Notes under the pieces: generated by a model
What the model saw: only the letters and a program-made list of their open reading frames with translations
Told to the model about the DNA's origin: nothing
Database searches by the model: none
Position numbers and translations under genes: made by a program
Shown: positions 18,784-27,512 of the stretch, piece by piece
Numbering within the stretch: the stretch's first letter is position 1
Layout: each line of letters starts with the position of its first letter
From: Bacteroides faecium
GTDB lineage: Bacteria; Bacteroidota; Bacteroidia; Bacteroidales; Bacteroidaceae
Direction of reading: 5' to 3'
DNA: 64,000 bases
Assembly: GCF_012113595.1 (NCBI RefSeq)
Contig: NZ_CP050831.1
Coordinates: 806,001-870,000, forward strand

Positions 18784-19257
18784 TTACTCCTTTGGCAGAT
18801 TCATATCCTTTGCCATTTGCTTGAGCAAGCCTTCCAAGCGATTGTAATGCAGAGAGTAATTCTTATACATCTGTTTAAATACAGGGCTATCCATCGTTGC
18901 TTGAATGAGAAACTGCAAATGTTTCCCCATAGAAATATTCATTTGCATGCGCTCCTTTTTACCCAAATTGTCCTGTATGGAGTAAGTTCCACATAAGGTT
19001 TGAATTTCCGCTATACCTTCGTGCCATACATGCATGTTCAGGCGATTCAATACGTCCATGTTTTTCTTTAGCTCTTTCCGCAGAATGTTCAGTATTTCGA
19101 ATTCAGTACGGTTTGCGCAGCAGGAATCCGGATTTAGGAAATGGGCGAATTTGAGGTAGAAGTCCTTTAATTCTTCGTCAGGAACATAAAATACGTTTTT
19201 GGGAGTTGTTACCATATCTCCCACCGTTGGTCGAACGGATACTTGGGTTGTTTCCAT
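18784..19257 (-). CDS. Hypothetical protein, 157 residues
   Basis: I do not recognise the family. The protein has no signal peptide or membrane segment and is predicted mostly helical, rich in Met, Lys and Leu. Visible points: a Cys pair in NPDSCCANRTEFEIL (about 41-55), several His (HVWHEGIAEI, LHYNRLEGLLKQ), and a C-terminal helix ending KDMNLPKE. A cytoplasmic regulatory or metal-binding role could be imagined from the Cys/His content but nothing in the sequence proves it. It is monocistronic, convergent with korAB, and has an unusually long leader (about 200 nt) from a promoter at 19468-19498; that leader has strong secondary structure, so expression is probably controlled after transcription initiation. 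Confidence 0.75.
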   Translation of the reverse strand: METTQVSVRPTVGDMVTTPKNVFYVPDEELKDFYLKFAHFLNPDSCCANRTEFEILNILRKELKKNMDVLNRLNMHVWHEGIAEIQTLCGTYSIQDNLGKKERMQMNISMGKHLQFLIQATMDSPVFKQMYKNYSLHYNRLEGLLKQMAKDMNLPKE

Positions 19258-19327
19258 AATAATGATTATGAGTTATGTGGCAGGCGAAGATTTTCTGAAT
19301 AATAAGAGCGGTTCCGCCTTTCCCGTT

Positions 19328-19463
19328 GCATTTCACCAGAAGGCAGTAGATGCATTAACATTCTACACGGGGGTACGAAACCGCCATATAGAATGAACTC
19401 GGACAGACACAAAATGCCCGTCACAAAGATTGGCAAGTTTCCTTGCCTTCTGGTATGAAATGC
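19328..19463 (-). promoter_or_regulatory. Structured 5' leader (riboswitch-like fold) of the 157-residue protein gene
   Basis: The predicted transcript begins near 19461. Its first 20 nt (19463-19444) pair with 19345-19328 (18 bp, core TGCCTTCTGG / CCAGAAGGCA, one 2-nt bulge), closing a loop of about 98 nt. Inside are a 5-bp helix (19415-19419 with 19401-19405) and a 7-bp helix (CATTCTA 19359-19365 with TAGAATG 19389-19395). This gives a junction-like fold. No known class is recognised; tertiary structure and ligand are speculation. Confidence 0.5.
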
Positions 19464-19467
19464 ACCA

Positions 19468-19498
19468 CAAAGATACAACCTTTTTTTTCTTTACCAAG
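19468..19498 (-). promoter_or_regulatory. Putative promoter of the 157-residue protein gene
   Basis: Minus-strand -7 TATCTTTG (19475-19468) and CTTG at 19498-19495 as -33, spacer 19 bp. Confidence 0.6.
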
Positions 19499-19717
19499 AA
19501 CTCTATGGAAAATAGTCCGCCCAAGGAAAGGAATTATAATACAGATTTTCTAAAGAAAAGAAACCTCATCGGTGCGTTCTTTTAAATGATTTATTAAACT
19601 ATTTAATTCATAACCAACATCAGTTGAGTTAGTGACTCACCCAATCAACTGTTGAGCTAAATAAATTATCTCATTAGAGTGCGGAAATGAACTAAACGAA
19701 ACTCTAATGAATGAACG

Positions 19718-19833
19718 AAGTGTGAGGGGTGTGAGGGAGGATTTCCAACTTATTACTTTATACTATCTTTATCTTTCTTCTCTTATAAAAAACACACGAA
19801 AGTTATAAATCCTCCCTCACACCCCTCACACTT
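19718..19833. repeat. 27-bp perfect inverted repeat with GTGTGAGGG units
   Basis: Arms at 19718-19744 and 19807-19833 are exact reverse complements; each contains two adjacent GTGTGAGGG nonamers. The 62-bp interval is AT-rich and non-coding. No transposase is near, so it might be a miniature element, a recombination scar or a protein-binding structure. Confidence 0.75.
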
Positions 19834-19868
19834 TTACACTTTGCTCCGCGTCTAATGAAAAAAGATAA

Positions 19869-19910
19869 CGGGAAATTAAAAAAAGACAACCGTCTTTTTT
19901 TAATTTCCCG
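19869..19910 (-). terminator. Strong hairpin, possible terminator of the PUL-A operon
   Basis: A perfect 19-bp stem with a 4-nt loop (arms from CGGGAAATT to AATTTCCCG). On the minus strand it lies about 200 bp beyond the last GH3 gene and is followed by a T-rich stretch (T6). Confidence 0.55.
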
Positions 19911-20066
19911 CCACGTTTCCAGAATCTATCCAGAACAACCCATATACTTAATTCATAACAATACCGAAGTAAACAGAACCATATACTGAACTTACTCAAG
20001 TCTCCTACATCATTTCACTGAGTGTAATACTTGTCCCAGTCAATTCTACTACTAAATAGTAAAAGT

Positions 20067-20128
20067 AAGTTTGAAGTATGATTAAAACATTCTGTTAAAT
20101 CTCCAAAAGTTTAAAGTATAATTAAAAC
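20067..20128. repeat. 22-bp direct repeat spanning the end of the GH3 gene
   Basis: Segments 20067-20088 and 20107-20128 agree at 20 of 22 positions, 40 bp apart. The right copy covers the last codons and stop of the GH3 gene. It looks like a small local duplication. Confidence 0.6.
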
Positions 20129-22564
20129 TTTCAGAGGCAAACGATTGGAAGCCGGGCCGGCAAGAATCTCAAACTCGCCTTTTTCCACTACAAAGCGATG
20201 CTGATTCATATCGTAAAAAGCGAATGCATCCTCATTCAGCACAACAGAAACCCGTTTCTTCTCCCCTTTCTTCAAGAACACCTTTTCATATCCTTTTAGT
20301 TCTTTCTGAGGACGGGGGACAGAGGATTGTACATCGTGCACATACACTTGTGCCACTTCCGAAGCATCCATCTTACCTGTATTCTCGATATCAAAGCTAA
20401 CTGTAACCTGATATTCACCCGTTTTCTCCACAGACATATTGCTGTAAGCAAAAGTAGTATAGGACAAACCGTAGCCAAACGGATAGAAAGGTTCTTTGCC
20501 CGAACGGTCATATCCACGATAACCGACAAAGACACCTTCGGAATAGTCTACACGCTTAATCTCAGCTTTCAAATTCTCGTAATAACTGCCGTGCACCGGA
20601 TTATCTTCCCATGTCTTTTCGATAGAAATCGGTAACTTGCCGCTTGGAGAAATCTTGCCGGTCAGGATTTCAGCTATCGCCTGACCGCCTTCCTGTCCCG
20701 GATACCAGGCCATAAGAATAGCTTTTGCGGCATCATACCAGTTGGTGAAATCCACACCGCCACCGGCATTCAGTACAACTACGACATTGGGATGTATGGA
20801 AGCAATCTTCTTGATAAACAATTCCTGATAGCGGAGCAAGGCAAACGGACGGTCAAATCCTTCGCCTTCCGTGTTACTGTTGAAGCCTGTGCAGAACACT
20901 ACATTATCCACTTTTGCCAGTCCTTGACGAAGTTTAGCCTCATTAAGGCTATAAGCGTTGAAACGGATGATGGCCGAAGAAATATTATCAAAGAATTCAA
21001 TCCGGAAACGGTATTCCTTACCGCCCTCAACAGGAAGTTCAACTTCACGGCTGGAATAAGAATGATTACCCCAGTCGCCCGTAATATGCTTGTCGTTCAC
21101 AAACAGGCGGTAACCGTCATCACCACCGATGTGGAGTTTCAACTGACCGTCTGCCTGTGGGACATAACAGGCTGTCCAACGGACAGAAAAGGCATCTGTC
21201 GGAAAACCGTCCAACGGTGCGCCATAGCCCCAGTCATAATCAACAGAAGATTCCGTGCGTACAACTTCCGGCTGTCCCGAAAGAGTCTTGTTCTTAAAGT
21301 ATTCAGCCTTGAAGCCCTTCACCTCACGATTGGCGTCAGTATAAAACTCATTAACAATATCTTCATAAATCACATCATCCGTCAATAATACCAGATTCTT
21401 TTTCTTCAATTCCTTCAAGCCTTGAGCCACTGAGACGGTAGAAAAAGGAGTGACAAAACCACTGCCGCCACCGGTAGGTATCAAATCTGCATTAGGACCC
21501 ATTACGGCTGTTTTTCCTTTCAACGGGAGCAGGTTAGCTTCATTCTTCAACAATACCACACCTTCGCGTGCCAACTCTAAAGCTGTCTGGCGGGAGAATG
21601 GATTATCCAATGGAATATTGCTGTCTTTCTGTTCCTTATCCAACATTCCATAAGCTATTAAAGTCTGCAAGATATGCTGTACTTTCAGGTTGATGGTTTC
21701 TTCGGTCACCGTGCCCGTTTTGATGGCGGGGATAAGGTTGTCGGCATTCATGAAACGCCCTTTCGGCATTTCGAGGTCAAGTCCGGCGTTAGCTGCTCCG
21801 ATGGCGGAATATACCGAAGTCCAGTCCGACATAAGAATACCTTTGAAGCCCCAAAGATTGCGCAAGACATCAATATTCAGCCATTTGTGTTCAGTGGCAT
21901 GGACACCGTTCAAGAGATTGTAACTGTTCATTACAGCACTCACGTTCGCTTCCTGTACAGCCTTGCGGAAAGCCGGAAAATAAATCTCGTGCAAAGTACG
22001 CTCGTCTATGTCCGAACTCGCATGATGGCGGCTCCACTCCTGGTTGTTGGCGGCAAAGTGCTTGATGGTCGCAATGACTCCTTCCGATTGCACGCCAAGA
22101 ATATATTGCTTGGCTGTCTCACCCGTCAAGTAAGGGTCTTCACCGAAGTATTCAAAGTTACGGCCGCACAACGGAGCACGATAGATATTCACGCCCGGAC
22201 CAAGCAGGATATTAACGCCTCTTGCTTTGGCGTCCTGTCCCAAGCCTTGACCTAACTTATAAAGCAATTCCCGGTTCCAGGTGGAAGCAGACAAGATGCC
22301 GGACGGATAAAGGGTACTCTTGGGAGCATGATTGCGGATTCCCTGCGGGCCGTCAGCCAATTTGATTTCTGGTATTCCCAAACGAGGTATGGCACGCAGA
22401 GAAAAACTGGTATATCCGGAGATGTACTCTATTTTCTCTTGCAAAGTCATTTTGGATACAAGCTCTTTCGCACGTTGTTCCGCTTGGGGAGTAATCGTTT
22501 GTGCACAGGTCAGGATGCTGCATGCAAGCATGCACAGGCTTATGATACCTATTTTCTTTTTCAT
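20111..22564 (-). CDS. GH3 beta-glycosidase with inserted PA14 domain
   Basis: Secreted family 3 glycoside hydrolase (817 residues), retaining exo-beta-glycosidase. A signal peptide of about 21 residues precedes the TIM-barrel domain; the family motif KHFAANNQEWSRH and nucleophile region GILMSDWTS (D247) are clear. The second domain begins near 330 (ELAREGVVLLKNEANLLPL) and is interrupted by a PA14 module (about 415-540; FKAEYFKNKTLSG ... HIGGDDGYRLFVND), which in relatives shapes the subsite or binds sugar. A fibronectin III-like domain forms the C-terminus. Specificity is typically beta-glucoside or beta-xyloside; not decidable here. It is the last gene of PUL-A, 13 bp after another GH3 gene with a different architecture. 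Confidence 0.93.
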   Translation of the reverse strand: MKKKIGIISLCMLACSILTCAQTITPQAEQRAKELVSKMTLQEKIEYISGYTSFSLRAIPRLGIPEIKLADGPQGIRNHAPKSTLYPSGILSASTWNRELLYKLGQGLGQDAKARGVNILLGPGVNIYRAPLCGRNFEYFGEDPYLTGETAKQYILGVQSEGVIATIKHFAANNQEWSRHHASSDIDERTLHEIYFPAFRKAVQEANVSAVMNSYNLLNGVHATEHKWLNIDVLRNLWGFKGILMSDWTSVYSAIGAANAGLDLEMPKGRFMNADNLIPAIKTGTVTEETINLKVQHILQTLIAYGMLDKEQKDSNIPLDNPFSRQTALELAREGVVLLKNEANLLPLKGKTAVMGPNADLIPTGGGSGFVTPFSTVSVAQGLKELKKKNLVLLTDDVIYEDIVNEFYTDANREVKGFKAEYFKNKTLSGQPEVVRTESSVDYDWGYGAPLDGFPTDAFSVRWTACYVPQADGQLKLHIGGDDGYRLFVNDKHITGDWGNHSYSSREVELPVEGGKEYRFRIEFFDNISSAIIRFNAYSLNEAKLRQGLAKVDNVVFCTGFNSNTEGEGFDRPFALLRYQELFIKKIASIHPNVVVVLNAGGGVDFTNWYDAAKAILMAWYPGQEGGQAIAEILTGKISPSGKLPISIEKTWEDNPVHGSYYENLKAEIKRVDYSEGVFVGYRGYDRSGKEPFYPFGYGLSYTTFAYSNMSVEKTGEYQVTVSFDIENTGKMDASEVAQVYVHDVQSSVPRPQKELKGYEKVFLKKGEKKRVSVVLNEDAFAFYDMNQHRFVVEKGEFEILAGPASNRLPLKVLIIL

Positions 22565-22577
22565 GGTGGTATGTGTT

Positions 22578-24785
22578 TTAGTCTATCAATTCTATTTTAA
22601 CGGTCTGTCCCTGTACGTGAATATTGTATTCTCCAGCTTCGAGGAATCGTTTACCGTCTTCATTAACAAAGCCGAAATCACGTTCAAGGTCTATGTCGAA
22701 GCGGAAAGTTTTCATTTCTCCGGCTTTGATGAGTTGTTTCTCAAAGTGCTTCAATTCTTTTACAGGACGCGTGATTGAGCAATACGGGTCGGAGATAAAC
22801 CAGTGGACTGTTTCCGCTCCGTCACGGGCACCGATGTTGGTGACAGTCACTTCCACCGAAAGCTTATCGCCACGCTTCACTTTAGTGGCAGAAGGGGTAA
22901 CAGTGCCATACTTGAATTCAGTGTAGCTCAGTCCATGACCGAAAGGATATAACGGGTCACTTGTTATATCTTTATAAAATCCCTGATGTCCGCGTCCGCT
23001 CTTACGACGGTTATAATAGATAGGAATCTGTCCCGTCGAATAAGGGAAGGTCATGGCAAGTTTGCCGGAAGGATTAATACGTCCGGACAATATCCCCGCC
23101 ATCGGCAGCGCGCCATTCACACCCGGTTGCCAGATTTCCAGTATGGCATCAGAAACCGGTTCCAGACGGTTCAATTCTAACGGGCGACCATTGACCAATA
23201 CTAGTACGACAGGCTTGCCGGCTTTCTTCAGTTCTTTTGCCAGTTCTTCCTGCATCTGCGGTAGTGCAATAGAAGAACGGGACGCATTTTCACCACTCCA
23301 GGTCATCATCTCGCCCAGACAAAGAACAACTACGTCAGACCAGCGTGCAGCTTCCAATGCTTCTGCAAATCCTTCGCGGTTCTCCCCTTGTGTATTGCAA
23401 CCTAACGCATAACGCAGTTCGGCTTTTCCTGCAAATTCAGTAGCCAGTCCGTCATAAAGCATGGTAACGTCCGTATCCTTTCCATGCCCACGCCAGGAGC
23501 CCAACAAGTCCCAGCCATTTTTTGCCATCGGACCTATTACTGCAATCTTCTTTTTATCCGTCAGCGGTAAAACGTTGTTTTCGTTTTTCAGCAATACCAT
23601 GGATTCTGCCGCAAGACGGGCGGCGATGTCCATGCTTTGCGGACGGAAGAAACGTTCTTTCTCTGTTGTAGCCGGAGTATAAGGACGCTCGAACAAGCCG
23701 AGACGGAATTTCAAAAGTAAGATACGACGGACAGCTTCGTCCACTTGAGCCATTGATACCTTGCCTTCTTCTACCAACTCCTGCAAATGACGGTCATAAG
23801 CATGAGACATCATATCCATTTCAAGACCGGCGGTAAATGCATACCGGGCAGCTTCTTTTTTGGTTGCTGCCAATCCCTGGTTTTTCAACTGTTCGATAGC
23901 TCCCCAGTCGGAAACGATAAAACCGTCATGCCCCCAACGGTTCTTTAATATCTCGGTCATTATATAAGGATTCGCCGAGCCCGGCACACCGCTGATATCA
24001 TTAAAAGAACTCATCAGAGTTGCCGCACCTGCCTTCACGCCCATTTCATAAGGGAGCAGATAAGTGTCCCAAAGAGTTTGCCGGGAGATTTCGGTATATA
24101 CATAGTCACGTCCGGCTTCGGATGCTCCGTAGCCTACATAATGTTTCAGACAAGCTGCCACACGGTTTTCTGCCGACAAGTTATCACCTTGATAACCTCT
24201 GACGGAAGCCGCGCCGAACACTCCGTTCGCATAAGGGTCTTCGCCATAACCTTCCGCCACACGTCCCCAGCGGGGGTCACGTGCCACGTCAATCATCGGT
24301 GAGAACGTCCAGTCCACTCCCGACATACGGGCTTCCTGTGCAGATACGGCACATGCCTGTTCCACTAAATCCGGGTTCCAGGAACAAGCCTGCGCCAATG
24401 AGATAGGATATACAGTACGGAATCCATGAATGGCATCATAGCCGAAAATAATAGGAATACCCAGACGGGATTCTTCCATCGCTTTCTTCTGCATATTATT
24501 ACGCAGTTCGGGATTTGCCTCGAAATAAATCAGAGAACCGATTTCCGCGGGCACTTTCTTTACTTCTTCGCCTACATTATTCACGTTGTTGTTCCGTCCC
24601 AAGGTATATTGGTTCAACTGCATCACTTTCTCTTCCAGAGTCATGCGGGATAACAAGTCGTCTACGCGTTTCTCAATCGGAGCCTTTGCGTCTTTATATA
24701 ATGCACCCCCTTTTTTATCTTTTGCCGAAAGGGTACATACCATACCCAGCAGACAGATTCCGTAAACTAATGCTTTTTTTCTCAT
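22578..24785 (-). CDS. bglX: GH3 beta-glucosidase, BglX type (PUL-A copy)
   Basis: Periplasmic retaining beta-glycosidase of 735 residues with signal peptide (about 1-21). Domains: barrel with KHYVGYGASEAGRDY (substrate-binding KH) and nucleophile D293 in FIVSDWGAIEQL; alpha/beta sandwich domain from about 380 (AAESMVLLKNENNVLPL) with the probable acid/base in the CLGEMMTWSGENASRSS block; C-terminal FnIII-like domain. BglX-type enzymes remove terminal beta-glucose and related sugars. It lies 15 bp after a DUF4886 gene. A colinear, ungapped paralogue of the same length exists in PUL-B at 48154-50361, well over four fifths identical by eye, so the module was duplicated. Confidence 0.94.
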   Translation of the reverse strand: MRKKALVYGICLLGMVCTLSAKDKKGGALYKDAKAPIEKRVDDLLSRMTLEEKVMQLNQYTLGRNNNVNNVGEEVKKVPAEIGSLIYFEANPELRNNMQKKAMEESRLGIPIIFGYDAIHGFRTVYPISLAQACSWNPDLVEQACAVSAQEARMSGVDWTFSPMIDVARDPRWGRVAEGYGEDPYANGVFGAASVRGYQGDNLSAENRVAACLKHYVGYGASEAGRDYVYTEISRQTLWDTYLLPYEMGVKAGAATLMSSFNDISGVPGSANPYIMTEILKNRWGHDGFIVSDWGAIEQLKNQGLAATKKEAARYAFTAGLEMDMMSHAYDRHLQELVEEGKVSMAQVDEAVRRILLLKFRLGLFERPYTPATTEKERFFRPQSMDIAARLAAESMVLLKNENNVLPLTDKKKIAVIGPMAKNGWDLLGSWRGHGKDTDVTMLYDGLATEFAGKAELRYALGCNTQGENREGFAEALEAARWSDVVVLCLGEMMTWSGENASRSSIALPQMQEELAKELKKAGKPVVLVLVNGRPLELNRLEPVSDAILEIWQPGVNGALPMAGILSGRINPSGKLAMTFPYSTGQIPIYYNRRKSGRGHQGFYKDITSDPLYPFGHGLSYTEFKYGTVTPSATKVKRGDKLSVEVTVTNIGARDGAETVHWFISDPYCSITRPVKELKHFEKQLIKAGEMKTFRFDIDLERDFGFVNEDGKRFLEAGEYNIHVQGQTVKIELID

Positions 24786-24800
24786 TTGTATTTTCGTCGG

Positions 24801-25664
24801 TTAGTTAGTAATAAACAGGTCAGTCACTTTATACGGATGTTTCACTGCTGCATGGGCAGCTTTCTGGGCAACAGCTTTCCGCGCCTCATCCACCCCTTCC
24901 GGTCCATAAGGATTCCCGACCACATTGCACTTGAAGATACGTTCGAACCAAGTGCAGGCAGCGGTATAACGTCCAACCTTCACATCCAGATGATAGCCGT
25001 CCCGGTTCAGATGGTCGCCGATGAAAGAAGTACGGGCGTTCTGTATGGCAGTGCCCGAAGGGATGACAATCTTTATCTTATTCGCTTTAGCCGCTTTCTT
25101 CACTGCATCGGCAATTGCCTGATACATGGTCAGTTGATTGCAGTTGTAGTTTTTAAATCCACTATGCTTGGAAGTAGACGCATATGCCCAGGTTTGGTGC
25201 AACATCAGCTTTGTTTTCTTTGGAAGGCGTGCTTTTACATATTCTATAAGTTCCGGCAGAGAGGCTTCATACGTCTCATACATTCCCGAAAAAGGACTTG
25301 CCTGTTGCAGGCTGACGTAATCCCAGTCTTCATCTGCCAACACCGCTTCCAAAGACATCTTGCCCTTTTCCCGTTTCTTTCCATCCGTACCGATTTTCCG
25401 GTAGGCATAGGCGGGAGCATTGTCACGGGCATTTTTCACATGACGCTCCAGAGAACAGCCGCCGATAAACATATTGCCGATGATGGTTGAAATGCCTTCG
25501 GCTTCCGCCAGTTCATGCAGATATTGCTCCACGGCATCCTGCGAGAAGCTGTTGCCGATGGCAAGTATCCTGACCGTTTTTTGCTGCGCATACGCTCCTC
25601 CGGCAAGAAGGAGCAGTATGCACATACAAATCACTACATTTCTATATTGCTTCATTATAATCAA
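24801..25664 (-). CDS. DUF4886 protein, SGNH-hydrolase-like, single domain
   Basis: A secreted 287-residue protein (signal peptide about 1-26, ending GGAYAQQ). Block-like motifs of SGNH esterases are visible: GNSFS (S39 as candidate nucleophile), GGCSLERH near 67, IQNAR with N209, and DGYH (D222, H225) as the C-terminal Asp-His pair. This matches DUF4886 (PF16227), whose biochemical role I do not know to be established; deacylation of a glycan (for example deacetylation) is the natural inference from fold and neighbours. M4 (25655) may be the real start. It stands between a larger DUF4886 protein and a GH3. The PUL-B counterpart is truncated (50595-51104), so comparison of strains could show what it contributes. 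Confidence 0.85.
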   Translation of the reverse strand: MIIMKQYRNVVICMCILLLLAGGAYAQQKTVRILAIGNSFSQDAVEQYLHELAEAEGISTIIGNMFIGGCSLERHVKNARDNAPAYAYRKIGTDGKKREKGKMSLEAVLADEDWDYVSLQQASPFSGMYETYEASLPELIEYVKARLPKKTKLMLHQTWAYASTSKHSGFKNYNCNQLTMYQAIADAVKKAAKANKIKIVIPSGTAIQNARTSFIGDHLNRDGYHLDVKVGRYTAACTWFERIFKCNVVGNPYGPEGVDEARKAVAQKAAHAAVKHPYKVTDLFITN

Positions 25665-25682
25665 TATGATAAAAACCAGACC

Positions 25683-27506
25683 TTATTTCACCAGACTAAT
25701 GCATAGTGCATTGATGTGCCCTTCCGCGGCACTACCGGTATCAAGCCCTTTCACCTCGACAATGACCTTGCCTTCCGAATCCGGTTCTACATTCTCAAAC
25801 TTGGCAATGTACTCCTCGAAGTTTGCGGCATTAAACGAGGCAACATCCTTAATACCTGTTTTCACTTCTTTAGCTTCACTCTCCGTTTTACCTATCAATC
25901 TGTAAGAAGAGATACGGGCGTCTTTGCTTCCATTGAAACGGATAGCCAAAATAGTGAAATTATATTTCCGGGCTGCATCCAGTTGAGAGATTTCTATTCT
26001 TCCCGGACCTACATCACCCTGATTTTTCTCTCCTCTCACTAACAAACCGTCTTTCCATGCAGTCAGCGGAAATTCCACGCCATCCACCGTCACCGGACTG
26101 GCCGGTTCGGAACCGACTCCGGCATGAGTCGCGGTAAATCCGCCAAGGACTCTGACGCCAATATTCGTATAATTGTTTTCCGCATCTTTTATCCAACTTG
26201 AAGTTGAACTTTCCTGATGCGAGGTTATATTATTCCACGGAGTGGCAGAGAGTGAAGTCGGGCCGAAATCAATATAGATGGGGGCTTTCAATTCAGTGTC
26301 AGATAGTTCCGGTTGCTTGAAGTCAACCAAATCGGTCACTTCGTCGGGTTTCTGTACAGCGTAATGAGCAGCATTTTGTGCAATCTTCACCACCTGCGGG
26401 TCAATCGTTTCGGGAGCATACGGGTTGCCGACAACGTTTTGTCCTGTAATCATCTCAAACCAAGTGCAGGCAGCAGTATATCGACCGTAAGTAACTTCCA
26501 GATGATAGCCGTCGCGATTGAACGCGTCACCCAAGAAAGAGGTACGGGCATTCTGGATGGCAGTGCCCGAAGGAATCAGCAGGTTCAGTGCCGTATGATT
26601 CGTCATCGCCTGTCGGGCAGCGGACACAATGGCGTTATACATAGTCATCTGGTTGCTGTCATAATCCGGGAAACTTTCATGAGTGGAACTGGAAGCGTAC
26701 GCCCAAGTCTGATGCCACATCAATTTAGCCTGCGGACAACGCGCCTGTATGCCGGCAATCAAATCCGCAAGCGCTGTGTACGTACCGTACTTACCGGATT
26801 TGCCGCTCGCCTGTTGCAAGCTGATGTAATCCCAGTTTTCATCGGCCAATGCCTGAGATAACTTATAGCTGTTTTTCCCCACTTTCTCGCCATTTACCAC
26901 TTTGCGGTATTCATACGCTCCGGCATCCGACTGGAAATTAGCCAGATGCTTGTCCAAATCGCATCCGCCGATATACATATTGCCAATAATAAAATCATGT
27001 CCTACGGCTGCGCCCAATTCATACAGGTATTGCTCCACCGCGTCTTGAGAGAAGCTGTTGCCGATGGCAAGAATCCGGATTGCCCCTTGCTCCACCGTAA
27101 CGGGAATCGTGGCGACAAGCGGTTTGGTATCCGTAGGACATTCGATAGTGATGGACGTGTTTCCGGCAGATACACCTGTGATTGTGACAGCCTTATTGTC
27201 TGCGTCTACCGCTACGGTAGCTATATTGGGGTTTTCGGAAGTACAAGTATATTCAGGTTTCAGATTCTCGTCACCGCCTACCGTTACATTCAATGTAACC
27301 GTTTCGCCCGTAGTAACGGTAACTTCATTGGAAGCTACCACCATCCATTTGCCGTCTACATAGACGATTTTCTCTTCAATCTGCGTCACTATTTTCTCCG
27401 ATTCGGAGCAGGATACCAATACTCCTCCGACAGAGAATAGTGACACTAAAAATAATAATCCTGCCAACAGGAAGTTATTGTTCCATTTTATGGTTTTCAT
27501 AGTCAT
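25683..27506 (-). CDS. DUF4886 lipoprotein with Ig-like (BIG2) and C-terminal beta domain
   Basis: A 607-residue lipoprotein (lipobox LVSC, C33). Layout: BIG2-like Ig domain (about 55-138; EVTVTTGETVTLNVTVGG ... VSAGNTSITIE), an SGNH-like DUF4886 domain (about 142-395) with GNSFS (S151), GGCDLDKH, IQNAR and RDGYHLEVTYGRYTAA, then a beta-rich C-terminal domain of about 200 residues (APIYIDFGPT ... NALCISLVK) that could bind carbohydrate. It probably sits on the cell surface or in the periplasm and deacylates glycan; that is inference from motifs and context. It has a full-length paralogue of similar size and architecture in PUL-B (51138-52967). Gap to the downstream single-domain DUF4886 gene is 18 bp. 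Confidence 0.82.
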   Translation of the reverse strand: MTMKTIKWNNNFLLAGLLFLVSLFSVGGVLVSCSESEKIVTQIEEKIVYVDGKWMVVASNEVTVTTGETVTLNVTVGGDENLKPEYTCTSENPNIATVAVDADNKAVTITGVSAGNTSITIECPTDTKPLVATIPVTVEQGAIRILAIGNSFSQDAVEQYLYELGAAVGHDFIIGNMYIGGCDLDKHLANFQSDAGAYEYRKVVNGEKVGKNSYKLSQALADENWDYISLQQASGKSGKYGTYTALADLIAGIQARCPQAKLMWHQTWAYASSSTHESFPDYDSNQMTMYNAIVSAARQAMTNHTALNLLIPSGTAIQNARTSFLGDAFNRDGYHLEVTYGRYTAACTWFEMITGQNVVGNPYAPETIDPQVVKIAQNAAHYAVQKPDEVTDLVDFKQPELSDTELKAPIYIDFGPTSLSATPWNNITSHQESSTSSWIKDAENNYTNIGVRVLGGFTATHAGVGSEPASPVTVDGVEFPLTAWKDGLLVRGEKNQGDVGPGRIEISQLDAARKYNFTILAIRFNGSKDARISSYRLIGKTESEAKEVKTGIKDVASFNAANFEEYIAKFENVEPDSEGKVIVEVKGLDTGSAAEGHINALCISLVK

Positions 27507-27512
27507 CTATTA

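Larger units (their letters stand above)
19499..20110. other. Gene-free boundary region between core genes and PULs
   Basis: No credible coding sequence. It holds a 27-bp inverted repeat (19718-19744 / 19807-19833), a 19-bp perfect hairpin (19869-19910) and a 22-bp direct repeat at its right end. Near 19621-19655 there is a smaller inverted repeat (CAGTTGA / TCAACTG). It marks the border between conserved genes and the PUL region. Confidence 0.6.

Noticed and set aside
18784..19257. Assignment of the 157-residue protein to hemerythrin-like metal proteins on account of its His residues
   Set aside because: The HxxxE/HxxxD spacing of that family is not present, so no function is assigned.
19266..19478. 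70-codon minus-strand frame upstream of the 157-residue gene
   Set aside because: It overlaps the predicted promoter and structured leader, has no homology signal that I recognise and no ribosome-binding context.
21674..22255. Plus-strand frames opposite GH3 genes (and similar ones opposite susC, susD, GH2)
   Set aside because: All are antisense to strongly supported genes, without domains or start signals.
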